In this document: one piece after another, positions 32,869 through 44,647 of the stretch | How the letters are laid out: every line of letters starts with the position of its first letter | Numbering within the stretch: the stretch's first letter is position 1 | NCBI RefSeq assembly: GCF_016801865.2 | Contig: NC_068939.1 | Coordinates: forward strand, 141,551,821 to 141,615,820 | Source: Culex pipiens pallens | Lineage: Eukaryota > Arthropoda > Insecta > Diptera > Culicidae | Reading direction: 5' to 3' | Length of the DNA: 64,000 nucleotides | Translations under genes and position numbers: made by a program | Notes under the pieces: model-generated | Told to the model about the DNA's origin: nothing | Database searches by the model: none | Seen by the model: the letters and a program-made list of their open reading frames with translations, nothing else

Positions 32869-35130
32869 ATACCATACCATACCATACCAATCAGCATAGC
32901 GCACCAGGTACGCGTGCTGTAGCAAGAAGACGCTTCCATCTTTCTCGATCTTGAGCTGCTACTCTCCAATTTCCCAGGTTACAGATCTTCCGGATATCAC
33001 CATTCACTTGATCTCCCCACCGTGCGCGCGGTTTCCCTGCTCTTCTGCCTGTTCCGCCAGCTGGTTCAGCGCGGTCAAAAAGCAGTCTGACAGGCTGGCT
33101 CTCGTCCATTCGGGCGACATGGCCGGCCCACCTGAGCCTCCCGATCTTCGCCTGGGTGGCGATGGTCGGTTCTTCAAGAAGCGCGTGCAGTTCGTGGTTC
33201 ATGCGTCTTCGCCACACTCCGTCAGACACCTGCACTCCACCGTAGATCGTTCGTAGCACCTTCCGTTCGAAAACTCCAAGGGCACGTTCGTCCTCCTGCC
33301 GCAACGTCCAGGTCTCGTGGCCATAGAGGACTACCGGTCTAATCAGTGTTTTGTACATCGTCAGCTTCGTGCGGCGCTGCACTCGATCCGATGTGAGGGT
33401 CTTCCGTAATCCGAAGTAAGCACGATTCCCAGCAAAAATACGAGTCCGGATCTCTTTGCTGGTGTCGTTGTCGGCAGTTACCAGCGATCCCAAGTACACG
33501 AACTCGCTCACCTCCTCCAACTCATCACCATCCACAGTTAGAGGGGTGAGACTTGGGGGGCCGACGTCCTTCGAACCCCTTCCTCTCATGTACTTCGTCT
33601 TCGTCGTATTCATGCCAAGTCCTACACGCCTTGCTTGTACCTTCAGTCGGGTGTAGACATCCTTCACCGTCTCCAGGTTTCTTGCCACTATGTCGATGTC
33701 ATCGGCAAAAGCAAGCAGCTGGTAGGACCTGTTTAAAATCGTGCCACTCGTTTCGATGCCCGCCCTTCGAATAATGCCCTCAAGGGCGACGTTGAATAGC
33801 GCACAGGATAAGCCATCACCTTGCCGCAGCCCTCGGCGTGATCCAAAGGGTTCCGCTAAGTCCCCCGAAACACGCACGTGACACATCACACCATCCAAGG
33901 TAGCCTTGATCAGTCGAGTCAGTTTAGCCGGAAACCCGTTCTCGTGCATAATCTGCCATAGCTGCTCGCGGTCGACTGTATCATAGGCCGCCTTGAAATC
34001 GATGAAGATGTGATGTGTGGGCACGTTGTACTCACGACATTTCTCGAGGATCTGTCGGAGACAAAATATTTGGTCCGTGGTGGCGCGCGCGCCAGTGAAG
34101 CCTGCTTGGTAGGGCCCCACGAACCTCCTTGCATGGGGTGACAGCTGGCGGCAGAGGATCTGGGAGAGGATTTTGTAGGCCGCGTTGATAAGCGTGATGC
34201 CGCGGTAGTTGCCGCAGTCCAGCTTATCGCCCTTTTTATAGATGGGGCACACGACACCATCCATCCACTCCTCCGGTAGCTTCTCCTCCTCCCAGATCTT
34301 GGAGATCACGCAGTGAAGCGCCCTCGCCAGTTTCTCTCCTCCATATTTGAAGAGCTCACCGGGTAACCGATCCTTGCCGGCAGCTCTGTTGTTCTTCAGC
34401 TTCCTAATCTCCCTCTTCACCGTCTCTAGATCAGGCGCCGGGAACTGTTCATCAGCTGCGGGCGCTCCAAGGTTGACTCCAACACCGTCTCTGTCCGCTT
34501 CATCGCCGTTGAGGTGTTCGTTGAAGTACTGCTTCCACCTGTCCAACACCTCGCTTTTGTTCACGATCAGGTTTCCCTCGTTATCCCTGCACACATCGGC
34601 TCGCGGCACGAAGCCTTTGCGGGACCGGTTCACCTTCTCATAAAACTTTCGCGACTCGTTAGCTCGGAATAGCTGCTCCATTTCTGCGCAATCCCGGTCT
34701 TCCTGCTGGCGCTTCTTGAGCTTGAAGACCGCGACCTGCCGATTCCGAGCCTGCCGGTACCGTTCCACGTTTCCTCTCGTCGCCTTGTGCAGCTTCTTAT
34801 CGTAAGCTGCCTTCTTCTCGGCGGTAATCTGTTGGCACTCGTCATCGTACCAATCGTTTCGACTGACTCGGAGCGCACTACCCAGCGTGGCTTCTGCTGC
34901 ACTGCCGATGGCTGAGCGAATACGGCTCCAACCATCTTCGAGCGAGGCTGCGCCAAGTTCCTCCTCACCTGGCAGATTCGCTTCCAGCTGCTGCGCGTAC
35001 CTGTGGGCCACATCTCCGTTCTGCAGACACGCGGTGTTGAACGGAGGGGCCCGCCGGCTCCGGCGTTGGTTAAACACCGTCGACAGCTTTGAGCGCATGT
35101 CAACTCCAACTAGGTAGTGGTCCGAGTCAA
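32869..35130 (-). mobile_element. 5'-truncated RTE-like LINE with intact reverse transcriptase frame
   Basis: A 13-base direct repeat TACACACACTAGC flanks it (32856-32868, 35131-35143). The host sequence split by it is the repeat also present at 6745-6850. On minus it starts inside the apurinic endonuclease domain (IDSDHYL) and ends with TATGG repeats (32869-32888), a microsatellite-like 3' end typical of RTE-type elements. The single frame to the stop at 32891 is about 746 residues. It includes KLKNNRAAGKDRLPGE, the FIDFKAAYDTVDR region, GLRQGDGLS, the catalytic LLAFADDIDIVA and a WAGHVARM C-terminal motif. The endonuclease N-terminal portion is missing, so it cannot move by itself. The absence of stops or frameshifts implies recent arrival. 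Confidence 0.9.
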
Positions 35131-35260
35131 TACACACACTAGCGCACCATTTGATTTTGCTGGCCGGACAAAATTTAACCTCAATCTTTTTCGTGTATGT
35201 ACACGCAATACATGCGCACGTAGATAACTCTATGGGTTTCAATCGTGTTTTTGACCGTTG
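35131..35260. repeat. Host repeat targeted by the LINE
   Basis: GCGCACCATTTGATTTTG, TTTAACCTCAATCTTTTTCG and CATGCGCACGTAGATAACTC match the inverse of 6745-6850. It supplies the upstream part of the long minus-strand frame, so the first roughly 37 residues of that frame are not LINE protein. Confidence 0.65.
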
Positions 35261-35621
35261 TACATAAAAATTGGCATAGGCATTCCCGCTTTTGCCGTCT
35301 TTAGGCTAGTATGGAGATCAGGCTGGTATGCAGATCGGAAGGAAAGGGGTCAAGAAACAGCTTTACGAACAGTAGAGCAAAAGAGAGGGAGCGTTTTCTT
35401 CACCCTCTCTGGCTTGCTTTTTGCCGCTGCTGCCCATTTGAAATTTTTCTTGACTCCTTCCTAAGTGCATACACCGCTTTTTAAAGAAAGATTATGCATA
35501 AAAATATCGTGTCTAAGGTTTGTTCCAAAATTCCCAAAATTAGCATGATATCAAAATTCGTCGCATATTTACAAACTTCAAATGTGTGCAACTACTTCCA
35601 CTTTATCCGTGAAGGAAACCG

Positions 35622-35973
35622 ATAATGGGGCAATTGGGGCAATCCTAAAATGAAGCTTAGATTGGTGATATTATTGTTTACAGCAATAAAGCTTATTTTT
35701 CTGAGTACAATGACCCTTTGTACGACCACAAAGAGTTTAAAATGGATTTTTAAATCAATTTGGAAAAACTAATCTCGCGGTCCTTCCTGACAGAAAAGTT
35801 CCTACTTGACAGCTCGTTCCAAGGGGACCATAGTTGATCCATCGAAAAAATGTTGTCTTGTCAATATTTTTTTTTGCATTTAAATGAAAAAAAAGTGATC
35901 AGAAATGGCTTTTAATCGCTTTTCATCGTGTTTTTTACCGTTGTACATAAAAATTTACATGGGGCTTTAGTAC
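35622..35973. repeat. Dispersed ~340-bp repeat, copy 2
   Basis: Runs from GGGGCAATTGGGGCAATCCT to GGGCTTTAGTACCCAA. It has the same internal landmarks as 52486-52822. The ends are loosely inverse (TTGGGT...CTAAA against TTTAG.ACCCAA), so it may be a degenerate TIR element. Confidence 0.7.
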
Positions 35974-35999
35974 CCAATTCATCCGTTCGAGACTGTCAA

Positions 36000-36686
36000 A
36001 ATTTCAAAACGTCACGTGAATCTTCGGTTCGCGGCTTTTGTTCCTGTTGACGTTTCGAGGCGAGGCGGGCGAGGTCCTGATTCTTTCAGTTCAGGGGGAT
36101 GCTAAAGGCTGCCATCTTGGGTGATTGAGATTGATAACGCGTGCAAACTGCGCACAGTGAAAACAAAAATATTTTGTTTTGTTTTGGTTCCGTAACGAAC
36201 AGCTGTTCTTTTGTGCTGGCGCCGAAATTGACAGCTCCCTTTTGTTCTGGTGCCGAAGTTGACAGCTTGGGCGAGCTGCATGTAGTGAGATATAGATGTC
36301 GTTCCCCTGTTTCAGTTCGACTACGATTACACAAAAAAGTGTAATCGTAGTTAAACTTACTGAAAAAATCGTATGAAAAAGTGCGAAAACGAACTCAAAG
36401 TGCGATTTTGAGTTACAGTGCATAAAAACAAATCAGAATCAAAATAACCCAAAATTTAGACGAATTTTGAAAGAGATATTTAAATAATTGTGTCTTTTCA
36501 GATTTCCGTGTAATATCAGATGTTTGTGTTTATTGTTATGACGTTTATGTGAGTCATTGAATCATTGAAAATAAATTTGAAAATCAGCAAAAACTGAATT
36601 TTTTTCCATGTTATAAAAACCTGGGGAATTTTTGTTTAAATTGTGTTTGATTTGTTCGTTTGCTTTGAAAAAAATATCGTTTCAAC
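36000..36686. other. Upstream region of the FKBP15-like gene
   Basis: 36300-36400 holds an imperfect palindrome (CGACTACGATTACAC / GTGTAATCGTAGTT with CATACGATTTTTT-type ends), related to 7195-7315. The final 270 bases before the start codon are AT-rich with no further structure recognised. Any promoter is unidentified. Confidence 0.4.
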
Positions 36687-38536
36687 ATGCTTGTTGGTGG
36701 TTCGGCCAGGAAAGGTCACCAATCAGACGATGACGACGACTTTTTCAAACCTACCGCCAAGTAAGATAATAGAGAAAAAATGTAGTTTTCTCGCAAAAAC
36801 CAAACTATAATTTTCAAATCAGTTCAACGCTAGCCAAAATCTTCGGAATTTCTAAGCCCAGCAATGCTCCCCCGAAGAAACCACCCCCGGCCGGAATTCA
36901 AGGCAGTGCTCCGAACTCGGGCGTCGTTGGTGCGAAGGTTTCCGATCGCTACGGAGCGTCGTCGTTCCGTTACGTTCCCCCCGCGCCAGACCCCGCTGAG
37001 AGCCAGCAGACACCGTCGTCGTCGACGACGACGACGTTAGTGGAAGCTGCCGCCGAGTGGAACCTGGTGCAGGCCAGCGTGGTCACCGCTTATAAGCTGT
37101 AGGATTTTTGGTGAATATGTTTTGGGAAGTTGATTTGAAAATTTCATTTATATTTTAGGATAAATAATGAAAACACTGCTCAAGGAAAGTTGGGGATTGC
37201 TCTGCTGAGTTCCGGCACGGATTTCAAGATTCTCCTCTATCGATCTAAAACGGACGCGTTGGCCACGCTCAACATCTCGACCGGCACCAAACTGTTCCTC
37301 AAGCAAGACTACCTGCAGTTCCAAAGTGACGACGACAGCTTCTGGAGCGTTTTATTCGAAGCTGTGGCCGAACGCGACCGTTTGCTGGCGACGATCGGCC
37401 AGATTTGCAGCGTTGAGCAGGAGAAGCTTCCACCGCCGCCCAGACCTGTGCCAGCGTCCAGGACGACGGCGGCACCCATCGTGGAAGAGCCCGAGTCGGA
37501 CGTGGATCGAAGCAACAGGGCGAGCTTGATTTCGCGCATGGCTCGCGTTGGCCAGCCGATTCTTCCGCAAGATAAAGCTGCAGTCGCGTCTACGACTGAA
37601 GTCGATTCGTCGGACACGGATGCGGCGGTTCGGATCGAAACCATTCCGCGTCATCGGAGGACCGGGAGTGGCGGGGGTAAAATGACGATTGGAATGCAGA
37701 TGGTTCCGTCGACGGCGCTGTCTAGTGCGATTGCTGGGCAGAACATGCTGCAGACTGCGGCGGATTGTAATTTTAACATGTTTATGGCCGAGAACCGGAT
37801 GCAGGGCACCGAAGTGAGGATGAACCTGTCGAAGTTGGAGTCCAAGCTGGATCGAGTGTTGGATAAGATCGATCTGTTGAATGTTGGGGGCAGCTCGGCG
37901 GAGGGAAAGTCGCTGCTGGACAAGGACGAGGACATTCTGGCGCTGGAGGAGAAGGTGCTGGAGTTGAAGAAGGAAAATCATGCGTTGAAGGGGAAAGTAA
38001 GGACGTTGGAAGCGGAAGGTAAGTCGATGAGGGAGAACTCGTTGGCGAAGGAGGATTTGCTGGAAGCTGAGGAAAAGTGTCGCGAGTTGGGAGAGAAAGT
38101 TGCTTTGCTAGAAAGGGAGCTGAAAACTAGTCAAAATAAAAGTAATGAAGATCGCGCCCAGTTTGAGCGAAAAGTGGAGGAAATTTCGTTGAAGGATGAA
38201 ATTATAGAAGGTAAAACCAAAGAAGTTCGCGTTTTGGAAGAACAACTACAAATTGCTCAATCAAAGGAAAAAGAGACTGGTGAGGCCAACGCGGTGTTAC
38301 AAACACAAATTGAAAGTTTAAAAGAGTCACTGAAAGTTGTAGGACAGCAACTGGAAGATCAGAAAGTCTCTGAAGCGTCCAATAAAACGATGCTGGACGG
38401 GTTGGTAAAGGACATCATGAACAACTGCTACCAACGACTAAGCGAACGGATCGAGGACGGTAAAATTTTGAAAATCATCGGTCAAACTATCAAACAGGAG
38501 ACCAAGGCTGCCCTGGAACGCCAGCTGCCGAAATAG
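36687..38536 (+). CDS. FKBP15: FKBP15-like (WAFL) WH1 and coiled-coil protein, without FKBP domain
   Basis: Three exons: 36687-36760, 36823-37098 and 37159-38536. Donors are GTAAGATAA and GTAGGATTT; acceptors are AAATCAG and TTTTAG. The product is about 575 residues. The N-terminus is MLVGGSARKGHQSDDDDDFF. Residues about 115-200 resemble the WH1-like domain of FKBP15 (YKLINNENTAQGKLGIALL, YLQFQSDDDSFWSVLFE). A Pro/Ser-rich linker follows, then a long charged coiled coil (about 300-500). A C-terminal segment (IMNNCYQRLSERIEDGKILK, then IGQTIKQETK) resembles the vertebrate protein's post-coil region. Known vertebrate FKBP15 binds WASP-family partners and acts in early-endosome/actin transport; that role is inferred here. 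No peptidyl-prolyl isomerase domain is seen. It converges with the ZGPAT-like gene. Confidence 0.85.
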
Positions 38537-38609
38537 CATGTGATAGCGAACATCCTACGAAGGACTGCTCATTTGGAAAGAAATGCCCTTATTTTTGATT
38601 TCTTTATTT

Positions 38610-40192
38610 TTAAAATACTGTCATTTTTCGCTTGTCCGATCGCAGCTGCTGCTCCCTCGAAATTGAATCCTCCGTGGCTTGCATTTGCAAAATTTCCTTT
38701 CGCTTTGCAAACAGCTGCTTCTGCAAGCTGGAGTGCATCTGCGTCCCAGGCTGGTGTCGCTTCAACGAGTGTGTCAGCTTATCCACTTCGGCCTGCAATC
38801 GACGAGTTTGCTCCGCCAATTTCAAGCTGGCAATGTTGAGGTCCTTCGAAGCAAATTTTGGCAGATCCAGCGTCGTGCTCGGTTGGGATTTCTTCGTCGA
38901 GCTCGAGCTCGACGGTCCCGCGTCATTTCCCAGAATATCGCTGTTGATGAAACTAAACACGTCCTTGCGACCCTTCTGCCGTGCACTCTCTTGAGCATCG
39001 CGTTTCTCCTGAATCCTCTTATCGCGCATCAACTTCTTCTCCACGCTGAACAAATCCGCGTCCCCGTTGGCCTTCTCGCGCAGCTGCATGCAATAGTCCA
39101 ACGAGCGACCCTGCGGAAGAACCTGCGCACCGATCGGCACCACAATACCTTCTCCCCGACACCCAAGCCCAGCCCCAACGACGTATCCCATCTTTTGCAT
39201 AATTCGTGAGCCCATCCCTTTGGTGTGCTTCTCCCAGTCCCCCAGCCGTTGCGACGGCACCGGATTCAGCAAACTCCTCGATATGATCTCCGCCTGCCGG
39301 ATCGCCACCACGTCATCTTCTTCCTCACTCCCGGAATCCCCCTCCAAGTCAGAATCACAACTTTCCCCACTCTCCAGCGGAAACACATCCTCAAACGGAA
39401 CCTCCACCTCCCGCTTCGACTCGTCCAGCTTCACCGTGCACACCTTCCCCTCGAAATCCGCCTCCCGCACCACTCCCTTCTCCCACAGTCGGCTCTTCTG
39501 CTTGGCCAACACTCGCGCACCTCTCCTCCGAAGCAGCTCGAACCGCGGCTCCCGGTACTCCTTCAGCTCCAGAAACGCGACCAACTGGCCGTGCGAGAAG
39601 CGACACTTTTCATCGCTAAACTTGCACTCCCCCTCCAGATAGTACGCGCACGGAACCATCTCCTGGTGCGTCGGGTTGATGAACAGCACCTTCACCGTAG
39701 TGTTGTCCCCGTCGCCATCATCATCATCCTGTTGAACGCTGCAAATCAGTGCGTTGTGGTGTGACCGGGAGCCCCATTTGTGGGTGTGCGGGGCGGAACA
39801 CTTACTCCCAACCAGTTCCTGCAGGTCCTGCTTAGTGGAATCTGGGCCGGTGGCGGCGCCACCGCCGTCGTCCAGCTCTTTCACCTCCGCCATGAAAAGG
39901 GCGAATTCCTTATCGATATCATTGTTATCGGCTGGCGTTGCACTAGTCTCAGGTTGCTGCTGCTGCTCATGGTCCAGGGTTTCGCGGGTCAGGTTGAGAA
40001 GTTCGGTCAGGTCGCGCTTCAGGCTTTCCAGGTTTGTTCGCTCGTCCGCGTCGTCGGATGCCGCCAGGGCAAGGTCCACCTGGGCGAGCTGAAGAATTGT
40101 ATTGTTAGATAAACTAATTTAAAAATATCAAAAAATCTAACCTGGTCATTGTACAATCGAATGGAATCGTTGAGTTCTTCCGTTGAGGACAT
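38610..40192 (-). CDS. ZGPAT: ZGPAT-like zinc finger CCCH and G-patch protein
   Basis: Two exons: 40142-40192 (MSSTEELNDSIRLYNDQ, donor GTTAGATT) and 38610-40088 (acceptor ATTCTTCAG, resuming LAQVDLALAAS). The product is about 509 residues. In order it has an N-terminal helix, a region with LVGSKCSAPHTHKWGSRSHH typical of the family, a CCCH finger CAYYLEGECKFSDEKCRFSH (about 164-183), a Tudor-like segment (GARVLAKQKSRLWEKGVV), an acidic stretch, a G-patch (KGMGSRIMQKMGYVVGAGLG, about 303-325), and a C-terminal coiled region. Vertebrate ZGPAT is a nuclear DNA-binding repressor that recruits NuRD. Whether the insect protein does this, or acts in splicing as other G-patch proteins do, is not shown here. 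All zinc ligands are present. Confidence 0.92.
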
Positions 40193-40468
40193 TTCTTTTC
40201 CCTTTGTGTTTGTTGAAATTTTACATACTGTTCATCAAACTTTTTTACTCTTCATAAACTTTCTTAATGAAAATATTTATCGCACATCAAAACATGAAAT
40301 GACACAAGCAAAGCCAAATAGTAAACACAAAATTTTCTGTCATGTCAACAGAACGCATAAATGAGCAGTTTTTTATTCACGGTATCTTTTTCACTTTCAC
40401 GGCACTCATTTGAGCACTTCTTTTATTTGAAAAGGTCCTATAAACATAAGGAAACCCACACCCTTACC

Positions 40469-40625
40469 AAAAATCATGATTTTTTGAGTTCCAAATCCCA
40501 CTTTTCATACGATTTTTTTTAGTTCAGGTACTACAACCATAAAAATGGTTATATGGGTTGAACTGAAAAAATCGTATGAAAAGTGGGATTTGGAACTCAA
40601 AAAGTCATGATTTTTGGTAAGGGTG
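40469..40625. mobile_element. Palindromic MITE, CACCCTTACCAAAAATC ends
   Basis: The arms run from CACCCTTACCAAAAATCATG to its exact inverse at 40606-40625. The inner stem is CATACGATTTTTTTTAGTTC / GAACTGAAAAAATCGTATG with a loop near 40545. Related inner stems occur at 7215-7310 and 36305-36395. Confidence 0.7.
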
Positions 40626-40639
40626 CATACCTGAAAAAG

Positions 40640-41700
40640 ACTCTAGACTTTGATAAAGATTTGTTTTAATGGGATATCAGTGTTTGAGTTTATTAACAAT
40701 CCTGTTCCAGGGAACAACTGATTAGTGCGCTGACCACGGGGACGCGCTGTCTTGTATTTGCATGCTTGTTTTCATTTCTTTTGTGTCGCTGTTTGTGTGC
40801 ATAGGGTGATTGGTTATTCTAATTGAATAATGACATCATAAGTGCAGTGCTTCTGGGAACGCGCAGTCCTGTTTTTTCGCGATAATTTTCGTCGTAAATG
40901 ATCGTAAAAATTTATTCCAACTGGCAGTTTTAGTATTAACTCATCAAACTATCGATTTTATGAAGAGTAAAGCGTCGTTTATTGACTATTTTTGAAATTT
41001 GCTCGCGTTATCTAAATTGTAAAAACAGTAAAAATATACTGATAAGTCCAGCCCATAGCACTACTGCTCGGCTGGCACGCGTTCGATAAAAAAAAAACTT
41101 TTTAAATAATCAATTATCTATCTTTCCGCAGCCGGCTGCCTAAGATTTAAAATTTTCAACCGATAAACAAAATGCGCATAGTCACATCACTGCCACTCGT
41201 GAATCCTGACCTCATACCCATCTACTAACCCCCTCAAAACTCATGTGATACTTTGTCGGAGATGCAGTCGATTGGGCGGTCTCTATCACTCAAGTATCGG
41301 ACTAACATTCCCATCCACTTCCCCGTGGCCCTACCACTGGTCGTGGCCGGCACCGGTATTGACCAGCATGATAGGGGCCTTTGAGAAGTTGCGAAGCAAG
41401 GAAAGATAGCTCCCACTCATCTTCCACGGCTCGTGGATGTAACTTCTGGAGGCCAATATCCCTGACTCAAGGCGGTTTCAAAAACACCAAAAAAACAAAA
41501 ACTGAAAATTTGGTTTATTGGACCTTTTAAAAAAAAACCAGAAATAGAATGCGCAACTTTTTAAACGCAATGAATTAAAAAATAGAAAATAGAACTTTAG
41601 GGAGAATTTAGGGTCGTCGGTTTAGGCAAAGAATAGGTATATTGATGTCCTAAGAGCTCTTAGCATTTATTTTGCCACACAAGCCAAACGAGTTTTTTTT
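40640..41700. other. Intergenic with repeat fragments
   Basis: 41452-41530 is a half copy of the GGTCCAATAAACC palindromic family. 41165-41445 is a less AT-rich block (GAGATGCAGTCGATTGGG, GGCCGGCACCGGTATTGACC) that may be a retroelement fragment, though no family is assigned. No host gene is seen. Confidence 0.35.
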
Positions 41701-41799
41701 TTTTGTTTTTTGAGAAGAACCCAAAGAGTTATTCAAACAATCATAATGCAAAATTCAATCACCCTAACGAGTCTACGAAGAAATCACGGCCTCCTGAGT

Positions 41800-42012
41800 T
41801 CATCCCTTGCGTTGCGCGTTTGCTGCGATGTAATGTTGACAGCCACCTGTTTTCCTGCTGGACTGGTCTGCTGTTGAGCTTTCTCTCTCTTCGTCACTCG
41901 TCATCATTCCACTCCACTCCACTGCGTTGAACACCTTGTTCGGATCGCCATTACTAGCGTTCCCTTATCACCCGCGAGGACACCGAAATCTCAAAACTAA
42001 GCTCTAGTGACA
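41800..42012 (+). promoter_or_regulatory. Cytochrome b5 5' UTR / promoter-proximal region
   Basis: Immediately upstream of the cytochrome b5 start. It has a pyrimidine-rich stretch with CATTCCACTCCACTCCACTG (about 41900) and a translation start context GTGACAATGGCC. No TATA box is apparent. Confidence 0.35.
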
Positions 42013-43055
42013 ATGGCCGACCTTAAACAATTCACCCTGGCCGAGGTGGCAAAGCACAATACGGCGACCGACCTGTGGATGATCATCGACGACAAGGTGT
42101 ACGACGTCACCAAGTTCCAGGCCGAGGTAACGAGGGAACCGATCCGCTTTCTGAGTCATTGAAATTCTAACTTTCGATTTGTGGTCCTCCTTTGTTTGCA
42201 GCATCCCGGAGGTGAGGAGGTGCTGGTTGAGGCCGCTGGAAAGGATGCCACCACGGAGTTTGTCGACGTCGGACACAGCAGCGATGCCAAGTAGGACAAT
42301 TTGGGATTTTGTCACATACATTAGCTAACGTTTAATCTCTCCTCATTAGGGAACAGATGAAGCAGTTCGTCGTGGGAGAAATCATCGAGGCCGAGCGAAA
42401 AAAGAAGAAAGCTGCCTGCCAGCCAGAGTAAGTATCTTCCTGCTAGCTTATCAGTAGCTCACTCTTGCGCGGCATTCCTCTGTGATAACCACTTTGTTTT
42501 CTTCATTTTTCCCCTCCCACCTTAGTTCCGCTTCTCCGTCAGCCGGATCGTCCTGGTTCGGTTCGCTCAAGGCCAAACTGTTTGGATGATCCTTCCGCGC
42601 GAGAAATGCTTTTTTCTTCGTTTTGCGTGTTAAGTTTAAGCACAAGATTTTGCGAATATTGAATATGACAACACAATCCATTATCTCTAATTGACATTCA
42701 ATTTGTACTAAGCTTTTGTGATGGTGCTGACTTCCAGTCAAAATTCATAGTTTAATAAATACGTTTTTTTATTATTTTTCATCCTTTGTGTTTTTTCCTG
42801 CCGCGGAGTAGAATCCGATCACTTCCATTTACCCCAAAACTATCCCTCACTCTCCACGTGATACCCTTATCAGCTCCAAGTAATAACAAATGATGCTCCG
42901 TGACTTATCTTTTCCTACAACACTGTCGTCACCAAATTATGATTGAACAACTATTTCACCTTATTTGCAGCTGCCAACGGATGGCCATCATCGCAGGATC
43001 TGCGCTGGCCGCCGGAATCGGACTAGTATTAATCTACAAGGCACTCAAGAAGTAA
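42013..43055 (+). CDS. Cyt-b5: Cytochrome b5, with two alternative terminal exons
   Basis: A small heme protein that passes electrons to desaturases, elongases and P450s. The common exons are 42013-42126, 42202-42290 and 42350-42427. The tail-anchored form uses 42971-43055 (acceptor TTATTTGCAG), giving 121 residues ending with the hydrophobic segment MAIIAGSALAAGIGLVLIYK plus ALKK. The soluble form uses 42526-42589 (see separate entry). The heme-binding HPGGEEVL (His39) and VGHSS (His63) are both present, so heme ligation is intact. MADLKQFTLAEVAKHN is the standard start. Both last exons begin in the same phase. Endoplasmic reticulum location is expected for the anchored form. Confidence 0.95.
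42526..42589 (+). CDS. Cyt-b5: Cytochrome b5 alternative last exon (soluble isoform)
   Basis: After exon 3 (ends 42427, GA), the acceptor CCACCTTAG leads into this exon. It encodes DSASPSAGSSWFGSLKAKLFG and a TGA, for a 114-residue protein with no membrane anchor. An AATAAA (42754-42759) lies before the second last exon, so choice may couple to polyadenylation. Coding-like codon use and intact splice signals support it. Transcript data are needed for certainty. Confidence 0.75.
42754..42759 (+). terminator. AATAAA signal for the short cytochrome b5 isoform
   Basis: The hexamer lies 165 bases after the soluble-isoform stop, inside the intron of the anchored isoform, followed by T-rich sequence. 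Confidence 0.55.
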
Positions 43056-43059
43056 TCTG

Positions 43060-44640
43060 GGGATCAAGCATGCTTTTAGTGGTTTAAACACCACTTTCTA
43101 TGGTAGTATTGTTGCATAAGCAAGAACCAAGTCGAGCACAATAACATTTAATTTAATTGAATTTAGTACGTTACGTAGTGACACGAATATTAATATGATG
43201 AACAGTGCTTCACAGAATGAACGAAAATATACTCTATGAAAAAAAAAAAGAAATAGAAATGCTTTAAATGTTGTTTTCCATCAAACCTCTTAAGATTGGT
43301 CAGCTAACCTTCTGAAGTATTTTTTTAATCAAGATGTTCATAAAAAAATTAAAAGATCTGCTTTCCAATGTTATTTTGAAAAATAAAATAAAAAATGGTT
43401 CAAATTAGACTTTTGACAAATTTTTAAACCTCCAGATTTCTCCAGAAATCTTTCAGAGATGGCGCTGCACAAGTAGTGGTAAGAAATTTAAATTTATATG
43501 GGGAAAATCAGTATTTTTTTCCTGGTAGTAGATAGAAAATTAACCTATTTCTACGTCTACTTTTCAAGCATCAGTTTTGATTTATATTAAACATAATTAA
43601 CTTTTAATGGTTTCCCCCATACATTCTAAATGCAGTTTACCACTCGCGTGACAGCTGCCGCCATGCTCATTTATCTCTTGTTTCTCTAAACTAGAAAAAC
43701 GTTTTGGCATAAAAATAGTTAAAAGAAAAGCAAAAATCATCAAATAAGTAAATATATATGAAAACCATGTAGATACCAGTATTAAATTCAGTACGGTAAG
43801 CATGTTTCATAACAGTGCAGCCATCTATGGTTTTATTCAAGTTTAACTAAACTGCCGCTAGATGGTAATCACGCACCAACAATGCGAACCTAGCGGCAAT
43901 TAAGTGAAACACCCCTGTCCGTCCCCTAGGGGTGGGCAAAAAAAAGAGCGAGCTCCGGTTCACTAAAAAGAGCGAACGAACCGTGGCACTATGGGGTATT
44001 TCCATATAAGCGAGCGGCCAAAAATATTTTTTTGCTTTTTTGTGACTTTTTTGTGTTGTTTGTACTTAGTATAATGAAAACAAATGAAATTTGATATTTT
44101 TCCAAAAAAAAGTTTAATTTTCGATTTTTTCATATATTTGAGGCCACATGCATTAAAGTGGTGAATTTTAATATTCTTGCTCTGTCTATTTGATGCACGG
44201 AATGGCGGTTTATGCTATGTTAAAGTTTCTGATTTACGTTCAATCTCCCTCCCCTTTTTCTTGAGTTAAAATCCACCTCTCTTTGAAGAAACCCCCCCCC
44301 CCCCCCTCCAATTAAAATTTGATTTTTGCGGTGTTTTAGAATTTTAGACGGTTTCTTTTATGGAACATTGTATGGATTCTCGTCCACGTTTTTTGTTGAT
44401 CCACTTGCAAAATTTACGTTTTCCACGATAAATTCTTCTAAATCAAAATCACTATGTAACCGATTGTCGTTAGATTACTTAAAATATGAACTTCTTCTAT
44501 GGGCTTTTGTATACCTCGTTTTGAAGCTACAGAACATCGTGCATAGTTTTTCCACTGTGGTTTTTCCCCGAGTTGATCATGTGATGGTTCTGCAATGTTG
44601 TAATTCTTACAAATATACTCGAAAGCAGTTCTCACGTTTT
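43060..44640. other. Gene-free, AT-rich; hAT-like end near 43926
   Basis: The cytochrome b5 3' UTR occupies the start. CCCTAGGGGTGGGCAAAAAAA near 43925 resembles a hAT-type terminal repeat. CACTATGGGGT follows near 43987, and its inverse word ACCCCATAGTG lies at about 50590. This may mean one old element was split by the foldback cluster. 44289-44307 is a poly-C run. No gene is seen. Confidence 0.35.
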
Positions 44641-44647
44641 CAGAATA

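Noticed and set aside
35131..35242. First ~37 residues of the LINE reverse-transcriptase open frame
   Set aside because: They lie outside the target duplication in a host repeat. The frame is open by chance.
39739..39805. Apparent 67-base GT-AG intron in the ZGPAT-like gene (minus strand)
   Set aside because: Removing it shifts the frame into stops. The retained sequence LVGSKCSAPHTHKWG is a conserved part of the family.
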